Assembly (NCBI RefSeq): GCF_006125015.1 | Contig: NZ_SZZN01000001.1 | Location: 310,001-374,000, forward strand | From: Roseovarius arcticus | GTDB taxonomy: Bacteria; Pseudomonadota; Alphaproteobacteria; Rhodobacterales; Rhodobacteraceae | Length of the DNA: 64,000 bases | Reading direction: 5' to 3' | In this document: positions 1-8,715 of the stretch, in pieces | Layout of the letters: each line of letters starts with the position of its first letter | Position numbering within the stretch: the first letter of the stretch is position 1 | Made by a program: the position numbers and the translations under genes | Notes under the pieces: model-generated | The model's input: only the letters and a program-made list of their open reading frames with translations | What the model was told of the DNA's origin: nothing | The model's database searches: none

Positions 1-162
1 CTGCCGCTCGGCCTGATCACTGGCCTGCTAGGAATAAATGTCGGTGGAATGCCGGGGGCGGCGTCGCCCTATGCGTTCTGGATTGTCTGCGCCCTGCTGG
101 TTGTTTTGGGCGCTGTGCTACTTGGGGTTTTCGGCCGCCTTGGCTGGCTGATGCGCCGCTAA
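1..162 (+). CDS. zntB: ZntB/CorA-family metal ion transporter, C-terminal fragment
   Basis: Only the last 53 codons are in the window; the gene starts upstream of base 1. Frame 1 reads a membrane segment, then the loop GINVGGMPG, then a second membrane segment and a short basic tail ending at TAA 160-162. A GxN loop between the last two transmembrane helices is the signature of the CorA superfamily. The GIN form followed by VGGMPG is typical of the ZntB branch, which carries Zn2+ across the inner membrane. Its stop overlaps the end of the convergent ycjF-like gene. The superfamily is well supported, but ZntB versus another CorA subgroup rests on this short tail. Confidence 0.75.
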   Translation: MPLGLITGLLGINVGGMPGAASPYAFWIVCALLVVLGAVLLGVFGRLGWLMRR

Positions 163-1160
163 CTGGGGAACAGTCCGCTCAGCGCAGTGGCCACAATGCG
201 CCGCACCTTGGGCCGCTTGCCTGCCGAGAATGGCAGCGGGCGGCAGACCTCCATCGCGGCGACGCCAACGCGGGCGGTCAACGCGCCGTTCACGACCCCC
301 TCGCCAAAGCGGCGCGAGATTTTGGACAGCAGGCTGCCGCCAGCGACCGAGCTGATGACATCGTCGCCCACCGCTACCGCGCCGGTTGCCACCAGATGCG
401 TCATTACGGCGCGTGTCAGGCGCAAGCTGCCCAGCGTGCCTGAGCGGCCGCCATAAACCTCGGCGATGCGTCTGATCATGCGGATGTTCGCGGTCAGCGC
501 GACCACCACGTCGGCCAGGGCTAGTGGCACCAGCGCGGTGACGGCAGCGACTTGGCGCGCGGCGGCCTCCACCTCGCGCAGGGCGGCGCTGTCGAGGGGG
601 ACCAGCAACTCGGCCTCAGCGAGGGCTAGCAGGGTAGCGGCATCGAACTGATCGCCGCGCTGCTCGGCCAGCCGCGTGCGCCCCCAGCTGGTATCTTCGC
701 GGGCGGCATAAAGCTGGACCAGATTATCCGTTAGTGCGCGGGCGGCGGGCAGGTCGTTATCCGCCAGAGCCATATCCGCCCTGCGGTGCAGTGCATCAAT
801 GCGGCCCAGCCTCGCAAAAGCGGCGATTTCGCGCAAGGCAATGGCGATCAGCACCAAGATCAGCGCGCCAATCATGCCCATCACGGCATAACCCAGCAGT
901 GGCACGCGAGCGATTAGACCGGTGGCAAAATCCCACGCGGCAAGCGATATGGCAAAGGTCAGGAGGGCGCCTACGAGGCCCCAGAAAATGCGCGCCAGTT
1001 TTGACGGACGGCGCGTGGCCAGCACCGCCGCGGTCTGCATCGCGCGGCCCTGCGGGACGGATGCCTCCAGCTCGGGCACGGGCGCTGCCTCGGACGGGGC
1101 GGCCTTTGGCACGCTGTCGTCCAAGTCAAAGAGGATGGGACCTTTGCGGGGACTACTCAT
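159..1160 (-). CDS. TIGR01620/YcjF-family inner-membrane protein
   Basis: A 333-residue protein with a hydrophilic, proline/alanine-rich N-terminus, then two adjacent membrane helices around residues 60-115 and a long helical cytoplasmic C-terminal part. This is the layout of E. coli YcjF, which is encoded beside the GTPase-like YcjX in the phage-shock neighbourhood. Here ycjX, a GNAT gene and this gene form a minus-strand operon with overlapping ends: this ATG at 1160 lies inside the end of the GNAT gene. An upstream in-frame start at 1226 would overlap the GNAT gene further, so MSSPRKG was chosen as the start. The role is probably membrane-associated and linked to YcjX; the biochemistry is not known. 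Confidence 0.82.
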   Translation of the reverse strand: MSSPRKGPILFDLDDSVPKAAPSEAAPVPELEASVPQGRAMQTAAVLATRRPSKLARIFWGLVGALLTFAISLAAWDFATGLIARVPLLGYAVMGMIGALILVLIAIALREIAAFARLGRIDALHRRADMALADNDLPAARALTDNLVQLYAAREDTSWGRTRLAEQRGDQFDAATLLALAEAELLVPLDSAALREVEAAARQVAAVTALVPLALADVVVALTANIRMIRRIAEVYGGRSGTLGSLRLTRAVMTHLVATGAVAVGDDVISSVAGGSLLSKISRRFGEGVVNGALTARVGVAAMEVCRPLPFSAGKRPKVRRIVATALSGLFPS

Positions 1161-1614
1161 CAGAGGTTCTCCTGTCGGGGTGCCAGAGCATTTGTATGTC
1201 CGGTAGCGCCTCGTCATTGCCTGCACCGATGCCGCGCGCTCCCTCGGCGAAGCCCTGCGCGCTGTAAAAGGCGCGCGCGCTCTCGTTTGCCTCGGCCACC
1301 CACAGCTCTAACTGGGGCGCATCGCGTTTGGCATCATTGAGTAGAGTGCGGCCCAGCCCGCGCCTCTGTGCGCGTGGATGTACATAAAGTGCATGAACCC
1401 GCGCCCCGTCCCGCGCGATAAACGCGGCAGGCCCGCGCGCGTCGTGCAGCACCCGTACCCAGCCGCGCCGCGTGATCTGGGCCATGACGCGCAGATCGGT
1501 GCGATAGGGCCGCACGCGGGGCAGCCACGGACTGCGCCGGGCAAAGCCCCAGAGGATAGCGGTCATCTGCGGCACATGCCACAAACGCGCGCGATTAGGA
1601 TTGGCGGCCCTCAC
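1153..1614 (-). CDS. GNAT-family N-acetyltransferase
   Basis: The acetyl-CoA binding core is visible as HALYVHPRAQRRGLGRTLL, a typical motif A with its Q/RxxGxG loop, followed by NESARAFYSAQGF (motif B). The acceptor substrate cannot be told from sequence. A GTG at 1614 overlaps the stop of ycjX in a GTGA arrangement, which suggests translational coupling. An ATG at 1566 (MTAILWGF) is an equally possible start and would give 137 residues. The 3' end overlaps the next gene, the ycjF-like one, so the three genes are almost certainly cotranscribed. Confidence 0.75.
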   Translation of the reverse strand: MRAANPNRARLWHVPQMTAILWGFARRSPWLPRVRPYRTDLRVMAQITRRGWVRVLHDARGPAAFIARDGARVHALYVHPRAQRRGLGRTLLNDAKRDAPQLELWVAEANESARAFYSAQGFAEGARGIGAGNDEALPDIQMLWHPDRRTSDE

Positions 1615-3038
1615 AGGCGGTCCCCGATCAGGAACTGCGCCGCGCGGTCCAGCCTGATATGCGGTGGGCCCATACCGGGCTTTAGCGCCAGCGGGGCAGG
1701 GGCGAACTTCATGATCTGGTAGTCCTGATCCAACCACGCCTCATGCCCCTGACGCGCCGCTGCGATCAGCGATGCGGGGCTATCGGGCAGCGCACCGGGA
1801 TAGAACGCAGCCTGCTTGCCCGCGCTACCGTCAGCGTTCAGCAGCGTGCCGCGTACGCAGCCCAGCGTTTCGCCGTCATGTTCGCGCGTCTCCTCAACGG
1901 TGGCGCGAAGGGAGGCCAGCGCGATGGACGACGTTTCGGCCCCTTGGAAATCGGCACGTGCACGCGCCTCGCCGGTCAGCGCCTCCATAAACGCGGTCAG
2001 GCGGGCGTGCTGAGTGTGGTGCAGATGGTCTGCCTTGGTCGCGGCAAAGAGAATCTTCTCCACCCGGCGGCCCAGAAAGATACGGCTTAGAAATGCGTTG
2101 CGACCGGGGCGAAAGGCGCTGAGGATCTCGGCCATCGTGTCCTGCAAATCGGCCACTGCGGGCGGCCCTGCATGGATCGCCTCAAGCGCGTCGACCAGCA
2201 CAATCTGGCGGTCGATACGCGAAAAATGATCGCGGAAAAACGGCGCGACGACCTGAGATTTGTACGCTTCAAAGCGACGCTCCATCTCGCGCCAGAGGCT
2301 ACGGCGCCCTGTGCCTCCGGGCTTTGCCAGTGGCGCAAAGGTAAGTGCGGGGGAGCCTGCCATTTCGCCCGGCAGCAAAAACCGTCCCGGCGCGATGCCA
2401 CTTAGCCCCTTTTGGCGCGCAGCATTGAGATATGTGGTAAATGTATCGGCCAGCGCCTTGATCTGCGGCTCTTCCCATGCGCCGCTCGCATCAACCTCGC
2501 CCGCCTCGGCCAGATAAGATGCGGCAATATCGCGGCGCTGGAGGGCGTCCAGCGTCTCAGCGCTCCACTCTGCGTAGGATTTATCCATCAGCGGCAGGTC
2601 CAAGAGCCATTCGCCGGGGTAGTCCACGATGTCGATATGCACCGTGCGCGGGCCTGTCAGCCCTGCCAGTAACCCGGCGGGGCGCACGCGCAAGGAAAGC
2701 CTAAGTTCAGATATAGCGCGGGTGCTATCGGGCCAGTGGGGTGTGGGCGCGGTCAGCGCGGCAAGGTGGGATTCGAAGTCAAAGCGGGGCACGGTATCGT
2801 CGGGCTGTGGCTGCAGGAACGCCGCCGCGATGCGCCCCTCATGGGCGGCGACGAGGCCGGGCATACGCCCACGCTCCAGCAGATTTGCGACTAGCGAGGT
2901 GATAAACACCGTCTTGCCCGCCCGCGCGAGGCCGGTGACGCCGATGCGGATCACCGGCTCGAAAAATGCGCCGGATACGGTGCTGGAAATCTGCTCGGCC
3001 CCGCGAGTGAGGGTGTCTGCCAGTGTCGAAATGCCCAA
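1611..3038 (-). CDS. ycjX: YcjX-family P-loop GTPase-like protein
   Basis: A 475-residue protein, close to the usual YcjX length. The Walker A motif GLARAGKT lies near residue 35 after RIGVTG, and a Walker-B-like segment [15 protein letters not shown] near residue 135 is characteristic of the family (DUF463). YcjX proteins are predicted dynamin/stress-type GTPases near the membrane and travel with YcjF, as here two genes downstream. It is the first gene of the minus-strand operon and is divergent from truA. Members are induced with the psp response in enterobacteria; whether that holds in this organism cannot be seen. Confidence 0.88.
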   Translation of the reverse strand: MGISTLADTLTRGAEQISSTVSGAFFEPVIRIGVTGLARAGKTVFITSLVANLLERGRMPGLVAAHEGRIAAAFLQPQPDDTVPRFDFESHLAALTAPTPHWPDSTRAISELRLSLRVRPAGLLAGLTGPRTVHIDIVDYPGEWLLDLPLMDKSYAEWSAETLDALQRRDIAASYLAEAGEVDASGAWEEPQIKALADTFTTYLNAARQKGLSGIAPGRFLLPGEMAGSPALTFAPLAKPGGTGRRSLWREMERRFEAYKSQVVAPFFRDHFSRIDRQIVLVDALEAIHAGPPAVADLQDTMAEILSAFRPGRNAFLSRIFLGRRVEKILFAATKADHLHHTQHARLTAFMEALTGEARARADFQGAETSSIALASLRATVEETREHDGETLGCVRGTLLNADGSAGKQAAFYPGALPDSPASLIAAARQGHEAWLDQDYQIMKFAPAPLALKPGMGPPHIRLDRAAQFLIGDRL

Positions 3039-3202
3039 TGTGCGGCCCTTTTGCGTCGTTGCCTGGCCCCATAGATAACGGTGTGGCGGGGTGGTTTCCA
3101 GTGGTGGCGCAGCCCGCAGACGGCAGGGCGACGCGTATTTGGACCATGATGAAGGCCCCGAGGCGCTTTTATAGCCGCCATAAATGCACTATGCGCCGGG
3201 AC

Positions 3203-3976
3203 ATGCCGCGATTTGCACTGAAAGTCGAGTATCACGGGGGGCCGTTTTCGGGCTGGCAACGCCAGCGCGACCGGCCATCCGTGCAAGGCGTCATTGAGGC
3301 CGCGCTGGCCAAGCTGGAGCCGGGGGAACACAAGATCGCCGCCGCCGGTCGCACCGATGCAGGCGTGCATGCGATGGGGCAGGTGGCGCATTGCAATCTG
3401 GTCAAGCCGTGGGACCCATTCGCCCTAATGGGCGCGCTGAATTATCATATGAAGCCTGCGCCGGTCGCAATCGTCGACTGCGCAGAAGTGCCTTGTGAGT
3501 GGCACGCCCGATTTTCGGCTCAGGAGCGGCGGTATTTCTTTCGCCTCGCGATGCGCAGGGCACCTGTAACGCACGATGCCGGACTGGTCTGGCAGGTGCC
3601 ACACCCGCTAGACATCGACGCGATGCGCGCTGGGGCGGCCTACCTGATCGGCACGCATGATTTCACCACTTTCCGTTCGACCACGTGCCAGTCGGCCAGC
3701 CCGGTCAAGACGCTGGACGCGATTGAGATCGCAGCCGCTGAGGGGCGGGGTGGGCCAGAACTGCAATTTCAGGTGCGCGCCCGGTCGTTCCTGCACAATC
3801 AGGTGCGCAGCATTGTCGGCTCGCTAGAGCGTGTTGGACGCGGTGGCTGGGCGCCCGAGGCCATTCGTACGGCACTGGATGCCAAGGACCGCGCCGCATG
3901 CGGGCCGGTCTGCCCACCACAGGGCCTGTATCTGGCGGGTGTCGGTTATGAAGACGATCCATTCGATGCCGATTAG
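3203..3976 (+). CDS. truA: tRNA pseudouridine(38-40) synthase TruA
   Basis: Converts uridines 38-40 of the tRNA anticodon arm to pseudouridine. The catalytic motif [11 protein letters not shown] contains the nucleophilic aspartate (D52 from the chosen start), and [15 protein letters not shown] near the C-terminus is the conserved second family motif. At 257 residues it matches the family. The start [13 protein letters not shown] was chosen because the fold begins with this first strand; an ATG four codons upstream (3191) is possible, and neither has a clear ribosome binding site. It is divergent from ycjX and lies just upstream of a tRNA gene. Confidence 0.93.
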   Translation: MPRFALKVEYHGGPFSGWQRQRDRPSVQGVIEAALAKLEPGEHKIAAAGRTDAGVHAMGQVAHCNLVKPWDPFALMGALNYHMKPAPVAIVDCAEVPCEWHARFSAQERRYFFRLAMRRAPVTHDAGLVWQVPHPLDIDAMRAGAAYLIGTHDFTTFRSTTCQSASPVKTLDAIEIAAAEGRGGPELQFQVRARSFLHNQVRSIVGSLERVGRGGWAPEAIRTALDAKDRAACGPVCPPQGLYLAGVGYEDDPFDAD

Positions 3977-4018
3977 GCTTTGCGCCCATCGCACCGCAGC
4001 GCTAGAGAAGGGCCGCGC

Positions 4019-4095
4019 GGTCCCTTAGCTCAACAGGATAGAGCAGCTGACTTCTAATCAGCAGGTTCGGGGTTCGAGTCCTCGAGGGATCGCCA
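4019..4095 (+). tRNA. tRNA-Arg (anticodon TCT)
   Basis: A full cloverleaf can be folded by eye. The acceptor stem is GGTCCCT with AGGGATC (one G-U pair), the D-stem GCTC/GAGC, and the anticodon stem GCTGA/TCAGC around the loop CTTCTAA. This gives anticodon TCT, so it reads AGA arginine codons. The T-arm is CGGGG-TTCGAGT-CCTCG. The discriminator is G4092, and CCA is encoded at 4093-4095. It marks the border between the truA block and a strip of accessory genes, the kind of place where islands integrate. Confidence 0.95.
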
Positions 4096-4304
4096 GATTT
4101 GCCGTTGTTGTCGTCCGATGGGTGCATAAGCTTGCACGAATTGGCATTTCGCGAACCTCTTTCAACGAATGAGTTGAGACGCCAGCTAAATTTTCTGCAG
4201 GCCCTCTTGAATATTGGGCAACTGGCAACCCATTTCCACTCTTAGGCCATCGAACCGCATAGCCCATGCGCTCGCCGACCTGACATGACGGGACGGTCAG
4301 ACAA

Positions 4305-5249
4305 GTGGTCTATCTCCAGCTTATTCTCGGATTTGCCCTGCTTGTCGCCGGAGCGGAGGCGTTGGTGCGCGGTGCGGTGTCCGTCGCTGTGCGGTTCGGA
4401 GTATCTCCTCTTCTGATTGGCCTGACGCTCGTTGGTTTTGGAACCTCTACACCGGAACTCGTCACGAGTTTGCAGGCGGCCTTGGGCGGGTTTCCGGGCA
4501 TTGCGATTGGCAATGTCGTCGGGTCTAACATTGCAAACATACTCTTGATCCTCGGCGTAGCAGCCATAATTATGCCGCTGGCTATTGATCCTGTCTCGTT
4601 TCGCCGCGACGGAACGGCCATCGCGATCACGACTGCGCTCGCCGCCGGACTGATTATCTATGGGTCGTTGGATCGGTGGATGGGGAGCGTTCTGATCTTT
4701 GCGCTACTCGTCTATCTCGTCGTTGCCTACAGGAGCGACTGTAGCAGCGTCGCCACAGGCGGACCGCAGGATGATCCCGTAGGCGTTGCAGTGCCCGGCC
4801 CGGTCTGGGTAGCACTTGGTTTGGCGCTCGGCGGGATCGCAGTGACAATTCTCGGCGCGCGACTGACCGTGGACGCAGCAGTCGTCCTCGCCCTGCTGTG
4901 GGGCATGAGCGAGACGGTCGTGGGGCTTACAGTCGTCGCAGTGGGCACGTCGCTACCTGAATTGGTGACGTCCGTCATGGCAGCGCTGCGGTGCCAATCC
5001 GGCATCGCCTTTGGTAACGTCATCGGGTCGAACATTTACAATATCCTCGGCATCTTGGGTTTTACCGCGCTGATCCGTCCAATCCCTATCCCGCCACAGA
5101 TTGCACAGCTTGATGTCTGGGTCATGTTGGCGGCCACGCTAGCGCTGATCATTGCAGTGCTGGCATGGCGACGGATCGGGCGCGGGACCGGCCTTGTCTT
5201 TCTGGGTGCGTATGCTGCCTACACAGCTTGGCTTGTCGGAGGTGTATAA
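4305..5249 (+). CDS. Calcium/sodium antiporter of the CaCA family (YrbG-like)
   Basis: A 314-residue membrane protein with two homologous halves, each about five helices. Each half carries the alpha-repeat signature of cation/Ca2+ exchangers: GFGTSTPELVTS with GNVVGSNIANI in the first half, and AVGTSLPELVTS with GNVIGSNIYNI in the second. These segments hold the acidic and asparagine residues that bind the ions. It probably exchanges Na+ or H+ for Ca2+ across the inner membrane. The start is GTG at 4305, the only in-frame candidate that keeps the first helix; the ribosome binding site is weak. It is the first accessory gene after the tRNA. Confidence 0.88.
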   Translation: MVYLQLILGFALLVAGAEALVRGAVSVAVRFGVSPLLIGLTLVGFGTSTPELVTSLQAALGGFPGIAIGNVVGSNIANILLILGVAAIIMPLAIDPVSFRRDGTAIAITTALAAGLIIYGSLDRWMGSVLIFALLVYLVVAYRSDCSSVATGGPQDDPVGVAVPGPVWVALGLALGGIAVTILGARLTVDAAVVLALLWGMSETVVGLTVVAVGTSLPELVTSVMAALRCQSGIAFGNVIGSNIYNILGILGFTALIRPIPIPPQIAQLDVWVMLAATLALIIAVLAWRRIGRGTGLVFLGAYAAYTAWLVGGV

Positions 5250-5315
5250 ACGGCGCTTCACGTTGGCCCTGCTCGTAGGGTCCCATCATCATACTGCTTC
5301 AGGAAAGAACGCCAC

Positions 5316-5777
5316 ATGAACACTATGAACCGCCCAATACTCGGGCTGATGATCGCGGGTATGCTGACGCTTGCGGCCACATACGCGCTCGACGCTCAGG
5401 GCCTAGATCGGTCTGCCGACGTCAAAATGCTCGGCGACTGCGAGGGTTGTGTATTCGACAAACAGGATTTCTCGGAGCGTAAATTGATGGGCGTCAATTT
5501 AGCGTCTGCCCAACTGAGTAATATCGTATTTGACCGTGCCGCCATGAATTTCGTGATTTTCGATGGAGCAAGCCTACGCAATGTGAGCTTCGTTGGCGCA
5601 GACCTCAGCGGTGCCAGCTTTGTCGGGTCGCGGCTGATAGACGTAACTTTTGATGGGGCAGACCTGAAGGGTGCCGTGTTCGAAGGGGCAATTCTGGAAC
5701 GAACAAACCTACAATTGGCGCGGCTATGCAACACCCAGATTCCCGGTGACATTTTGGAGAATTCGGACTGCAGATGA
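5316..5777 (+). CDS. Exported pentapeptide-repeat protein
   Basis: A 153-residue protein. Residues 1-28 look like a cleavable signal peptide (hydrophobic core LGLMIAGMLTLAATYA, then LDAQG). Residues 45-140 are a run of A(D/N)Lxx pentapeptide repeats such as GANL, GADLSGASF and GADLKGAVF, which fold as a right-handed quadrilateral beta-helix. A CEGC pair precedes the repeats and two more cysteines sit at the end, possibly capping disulphides in the periplasm. AGGAAAGAACGCCAC before the ATG is a usable ribosome binding site. The function is unknown. Confidence 0.8.
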   Translation: MNTMNRPILGLMIAGMLTLAATYALDAQGLDRSADVKMLGDCEGCVFDKQDFSERKLMGVNLASAQLSNIVFDRAAMNFVIFDGASLRNVSFVGADLSGASFVGSRLIDVTFDGADLKGAVFEGAILERTNLQLARLCNTQIPGDILENSDCR

Positions 5778-5816
5778 ACGCCTTACCCTCCAATATACTC
5801 GGTTCCGATGCCAAAC

Positions 5817-6005
5817 CTAACGGAGGGCTTTCAGATGTGCCCGCCACGGAGCAGGCATCCCCCCGGCCATGTACACGAGCGCCAGACCCACCATGAAAGT
5901 GCTTTGAGCTGCGATGTCTTGCATTGGCCAGAGAGCGAAAGCCGCCAGAAGCATCCCAAGGACCGTCAGCACAATCGCACGATCTGCATCGAACAGCTTT
6001 TTCAC
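5817..6005 (-). CDS. Possible small two-helix membrane protein
   Basis: The minus strand between lrgA and the pentapeptide gene encodes about 62 residues with two clear hydrophobic helices (AIVLTVLGMLLAAFALW and TFMVGLALVYMAGG) and a basic tail ending HLKALR before TAG. The sequence upstream in the same frame is not protein-like, so a GTG at 6005 (VKKLFDADRA) is proposed as the start, with a weak GGGTAG before it. The even hydrophobic pattern argues for a real product. It could instead be the remnant of a longer membrane protein. No family is recognised. Confidence 0.4.
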   Translation of the reverse strand: MKKLFDADRAIVLTVLGMLLAAFALWPMQDIAAQSTFMVGLALVYMAGGMPAPWRAHLKALR

Positions 6006-6342
6006 AATATCTACCCGAATGCTGGAATAACGGCTGCCGGTAAACGCTGTCGCACCGGGTGCGCTGCCACAAAGACCATTGCTTTGCGAGGATCCGTGGC
6101 AGCAACTATGGTAAGGGTTTCCCGGACGCGGGTCCGGCAGTCCCATGACTGGAAACAGGCAATCGGACATTTTGGCAGCTATCCGCGCCGCAATATCCTA
6201 CCGAACTGCCATTCAACATCGGCAGAAGTGGCATTCTTGAAGAATGGCGGCTTTCCATTTATCAGAGCAGAACTTTTCCATTGGTTCTGAAAAGTGTTTG
6301 GCGCCTGAATGCCTTGGACTACCATTTCCGGAGAGAAAACCT

Positions 6343-6696
6343 ATGCTCCAGACACTCGGACTTCTCTTGGGCTGCCAGTTGCTGGGAGAAATCACAGTGC
6401 AGGGGCTTGGCTTCGCAATGCCAGGCCCGGTTCTGGGTCTGACCCTGCTCGTGCTGATCCTCGGCGCAATGCCTGCCCTCGCTGAACGGCTCAGGCCGAC
6501 GACCACGGTCATACTGGCGAACCTGTCGTTCCTATTCGTGCCTGCGGGTGTCGGTGTGATTGGCAACTTCGAGGTTTTGATGGATGACGGATTTGCACTG
6601 CTTGTAATCCTGACCCTGTCGACGGTGCTCTCCATGCTGGCTGCTGTCGGAACATTCATTGGCGTTCGGCACGCAACAGAACGTTGGACGACATGA
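6343..6696 (+). CDS. lrgA: LrgA/CidA-family membrane protein
   Basis: A 117-residue protein with four predicted helices. The LrgA core can be read as LLLGCQLLGE followed by PGPVLGLTLLVLIL, then the helix LSFLFVPAGVGVI. CidA/LrgA proteins are holin-like and act with CidB/LrgB in murein-hydrolase control or metabolite export (glycolate or pyruvate in characterised cases). CCGGAGAG nine bases before ATG 6343 decides the start; a longer frame upstream is not protein-like. The stop overlaps the lrgB start in an ATGA arrangement, so the two are translationally coupled. Confidence 0.87.
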   Translation: MLQTLGLLLGCQLLGEITVQGLGFAMPGPVLGLTLLVLILGAMPALAERLRPTTTVILANLSFLFVPAGVGVIGNFEVLMDDGFALLVILTLSTVLSMLAAVGTFIGVRHATERWTT

Positions 6697-7409
6697 CAGA
6701 CGTTGCAACCCTCTGGAGCTATCTGGCAACCACACCGCTGATCTGGCTCACCACAACGATCATCGCCTATCTGGTTGCAGACGGGGTGGCGCGGCATTTG
6801 GGTAACCCACCCTGGGCCAATCCGGTGCTTCTGTCGGTTCTGCTGATTGCACCAGTGCTCTGGCTGACACAGACAGACTACACGACCTATTTCGAGGGTG
6901 CCCAATTCATCCATTTCCTGCTGGGTCCCGCGACTGTGGCCTTGGCTTTACCGCTTTGGGAAAATCGGGACACAATCCGGACCTCGGTCGCGCCGATCTT
7001 GCTGGCTTTGCTAGCAGGCTCGATCGTCGCGGCGGGCTCGGCCATTTTGCTGGCGCGTGCCTTTGGGCTGCCGATGGAGGTCCTGCTGTCGTTGGCGCCA
7101 AAGTCTACTACCGCGCCCGTGGCTCTCGGCATCTCCGAAGCAATTGGAGGGGTTCCGGCGCTGACCGCAGTGTTGGTCATTCTGACGGGGATCATCGGGG
7201 CTGTGACGGTAACGCCTTTGATGAATTTGCTGCGGATCACTGACTGGCAGGCGCGAGGTTTTGCTGTCGGTGTTGCGGCACATGGCATTGGGACGGCCCG
7301 CGCATTTCAGGTAAATCCTGTGGCAGGGGCCTATGCTGGCATCGCCATGGCACTCAACGCTCTGCTGACAAGCCTGATCGTACCGCTGTTGGTGCGCTGG
7401 CTGGTTTGA
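6693..7409 (+). CDS. lrgB: LrgB/CidB-family membrane protein
   Basis: A 238-residue polytopic protein with the LrgB family landmarks: GPATVALALPLW (residues 74-85), APKSTTAPVALGISEAIGG (about 133-151), and AAHGIGTARAF near the end. It is the partner of the upstream lrgA; plant and bacterial members export glycolate or control cell lysis. The two genes overlap by four bases. No LytTR or LysR-type regulator lies directly beside the pair. The function is inferred from family only. Confidence 0.9.
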   Translation: MTDVATLWSYLATTPLIWLTTTIIAYLVADGVARHLGNPPWANPVLLSVLLIAPVLWLTQTDYTTYFEGAQFIHFLLGPATVALALPLWENRDTIRTSVAPILLALLAGSIVAAGSAILLARAFGLPMEVLLSLAPKSTTAPVALGISEAIGGVPALTAVLVILTGIIGAVTVTPLMNLLRITDWQARGFAVGVAAHGIGTARAFQVNPVAGAYAGIAMALNALLTSLIVPLLVRWLV

Positions 7410-7672
7410 AGGCCTTACAACTCGGTACTCGAAGGGAGTGCGGCTTGGCGCCAAGGTGCTTGGCAAACGGCTGCCATCTGGCGAGCCATGCTTATCAGGA
7501 ACGCTCCCGGCCCTCAGCGGACCACTATCACATGGTTAAGCGCCGCGGCGCTGCTTCACCAGACCGGACAGTCGCTGCGCTTGCGAAATCTGGGGGCAAA
7601 CGAACTCACCCTATGCCGGCAGAATGAGCTTTCGGCATTCGTATTCTTTTTTGTGGGCTGCTATACTTAATT

Positions 7673-8080
7673 TCATTCGGCGCGCGGGGCGTTGTAATCC
7701 TCGTCCGTGACATGCTCCATCCAGTCGGCAGTCTTGCCATCGACAGAAGTCTGCACTGCCAGATGGGTCATAGCGCAGTCTGGTGACGCGCCGTGCCAAT
7801 GCCGCTCCCCCGGCGCGAACCAGACCGTATCGCCCGAATGCAGCACTTGCACCGGCTGCCCGTCGGACCCGGCCAGCCCAGTGCCCGACGATATGTGCAG
7901 CGTTTGACCGGCCGGATGGGTGTGCCACGCCGTCCGCGCGCCAGGCTCAAAAGTCACTGACAGGATTTTGACCGGTGAGGGGTCGTCACCCGACACTACC
8001 GGATCAAACCGGACCTTGCCGGTGAAATACTCGCTGCTTGGAAAGTGTGAAGGTCGGTCCCCGGCGCGGTGGATCATCAT
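7673..8080 (-). CDS. Cupin-domain protein
   Basis: A 135-residue single-domain cupin. Motif 1 is readable as RTAWHTHPAGQTLHI and motif 2 as GDTVWFAPGERHWHG, which together supply the histidines and glutamate that normally hold a divalent metal. Small cupins of this type (COG1917) include carboxymuconolactone-decarboxylase-linked proteins and quercetinase-like enzymes; the substrate here is unknown. AGAGGAG upstream of the ATGATG at 8080 fixes the start. It stands alone, convergent with lrgB. Confidence 0.83.
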   Translation of the reverse strand: MMIHRAGDRPSHFPSSEYFTGKVRFDPVVSGDDPSPVKILSVTFEPGARTAWHTHPAGQTLHISSGTGLAGSDGQPVQVLHSGDTVWFAPGERHWHGASPDCAMTHLAVQTSVDGKTADWMEHVTDEDYNAPRAE

Positions 8081-8715
8081 GTCGAGCTCCTCTTAGCGTT
8101 GTACTGTGGGCAATAGCAGGATTACGGCTGCAAACCCATGACGATTTCATGTACGCCGTGCAAAACGTTAAAGATCCTAATACGTTTTCACAAAACTGGG
8201 CGATAAGATCTGCACGCACTTGCGTAGTGCCGACCCATACCGGTCTTGGGACGATCCATAAAACGCCGCGGTGCAGCTTTCGCATTGTGGCCATTCGCGC
8301 ATCTTGCAGCATTTTGTACGTTGAAGCGTCGGAATGCAGGACGAAACTGCCCTTTGTGAAACCTTTTCAGCGGCGACACTCAGCCCCGGAAAGTGGGCGC
8401 TTGCGCTCACCGCCAGCGCGTAGACCGTTTGGAACGATGGGCAGACGCGGGCATTCGCCGCAGATGCAAACTGATGTGCCTTCAAGTCAGGAAACAGATG
8501 CTTACGCGCTCGTCGATCCCGCGCCATCGCTTGTATAAGCAGTAACTAAACAAGCCATAGTGGTGTGGAGGGGTGCGCTTTACTCCGCATGTCCGGCATC
8601 CGCTCAAATTTCAGCGAATGGCATGATCTTCCCAACGACCCTGATGAGCGGGGCGCTTAAGAATTGAGCAGCGTCAGTGGCTGCTACCTTGGAAAGGTGG
8701 CGAGCCTCATCGGAT
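8081..8715 (+). other. 635-base strip without a convincing gene
   Basis: This gap separates the cupin gene from the LysR gene. Overlapping open frames run on both strands (about 8038-8538 plus, 8177-8527 minus), but none starts with a ribosome binding site or reads like a folded protein. The base composition stays coding-like. The sequence may be a degenerate or dispersed intergenic sequence, or the remnant of lost genes. No tRNA, hairpin array or repeat was recognised. Confidence 0.4.

Noticed and set aside
4058..4267. Minus-strand open frame overlapping tRNA-Arg
   Set aside because: It is antisense to the tRNA and ends in the typical RGLEPRTC translation of a tRNA arm, so it is an artefact.
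5808..6290. 160-codon plus-strand frame between pentapeptide gene and lrgA
   Set aside because: The product is rich in His, Arg and Cys without hydrophobic core, and it lies opposite a more protein-like minus-strand frame.
7406..7670. Short frames between lrgB and the cupin gene
   Set aside because: Overlap of unrelated frames, no ribosome binding site, no motif.
8038..8538. Long plus-strand frame and its minus-strand counterpart 8177-8527
   Set aside because: Neither has a ribosome binding site or fold-like composition; both exist because stop codons are scarce in GC-rich sequence.
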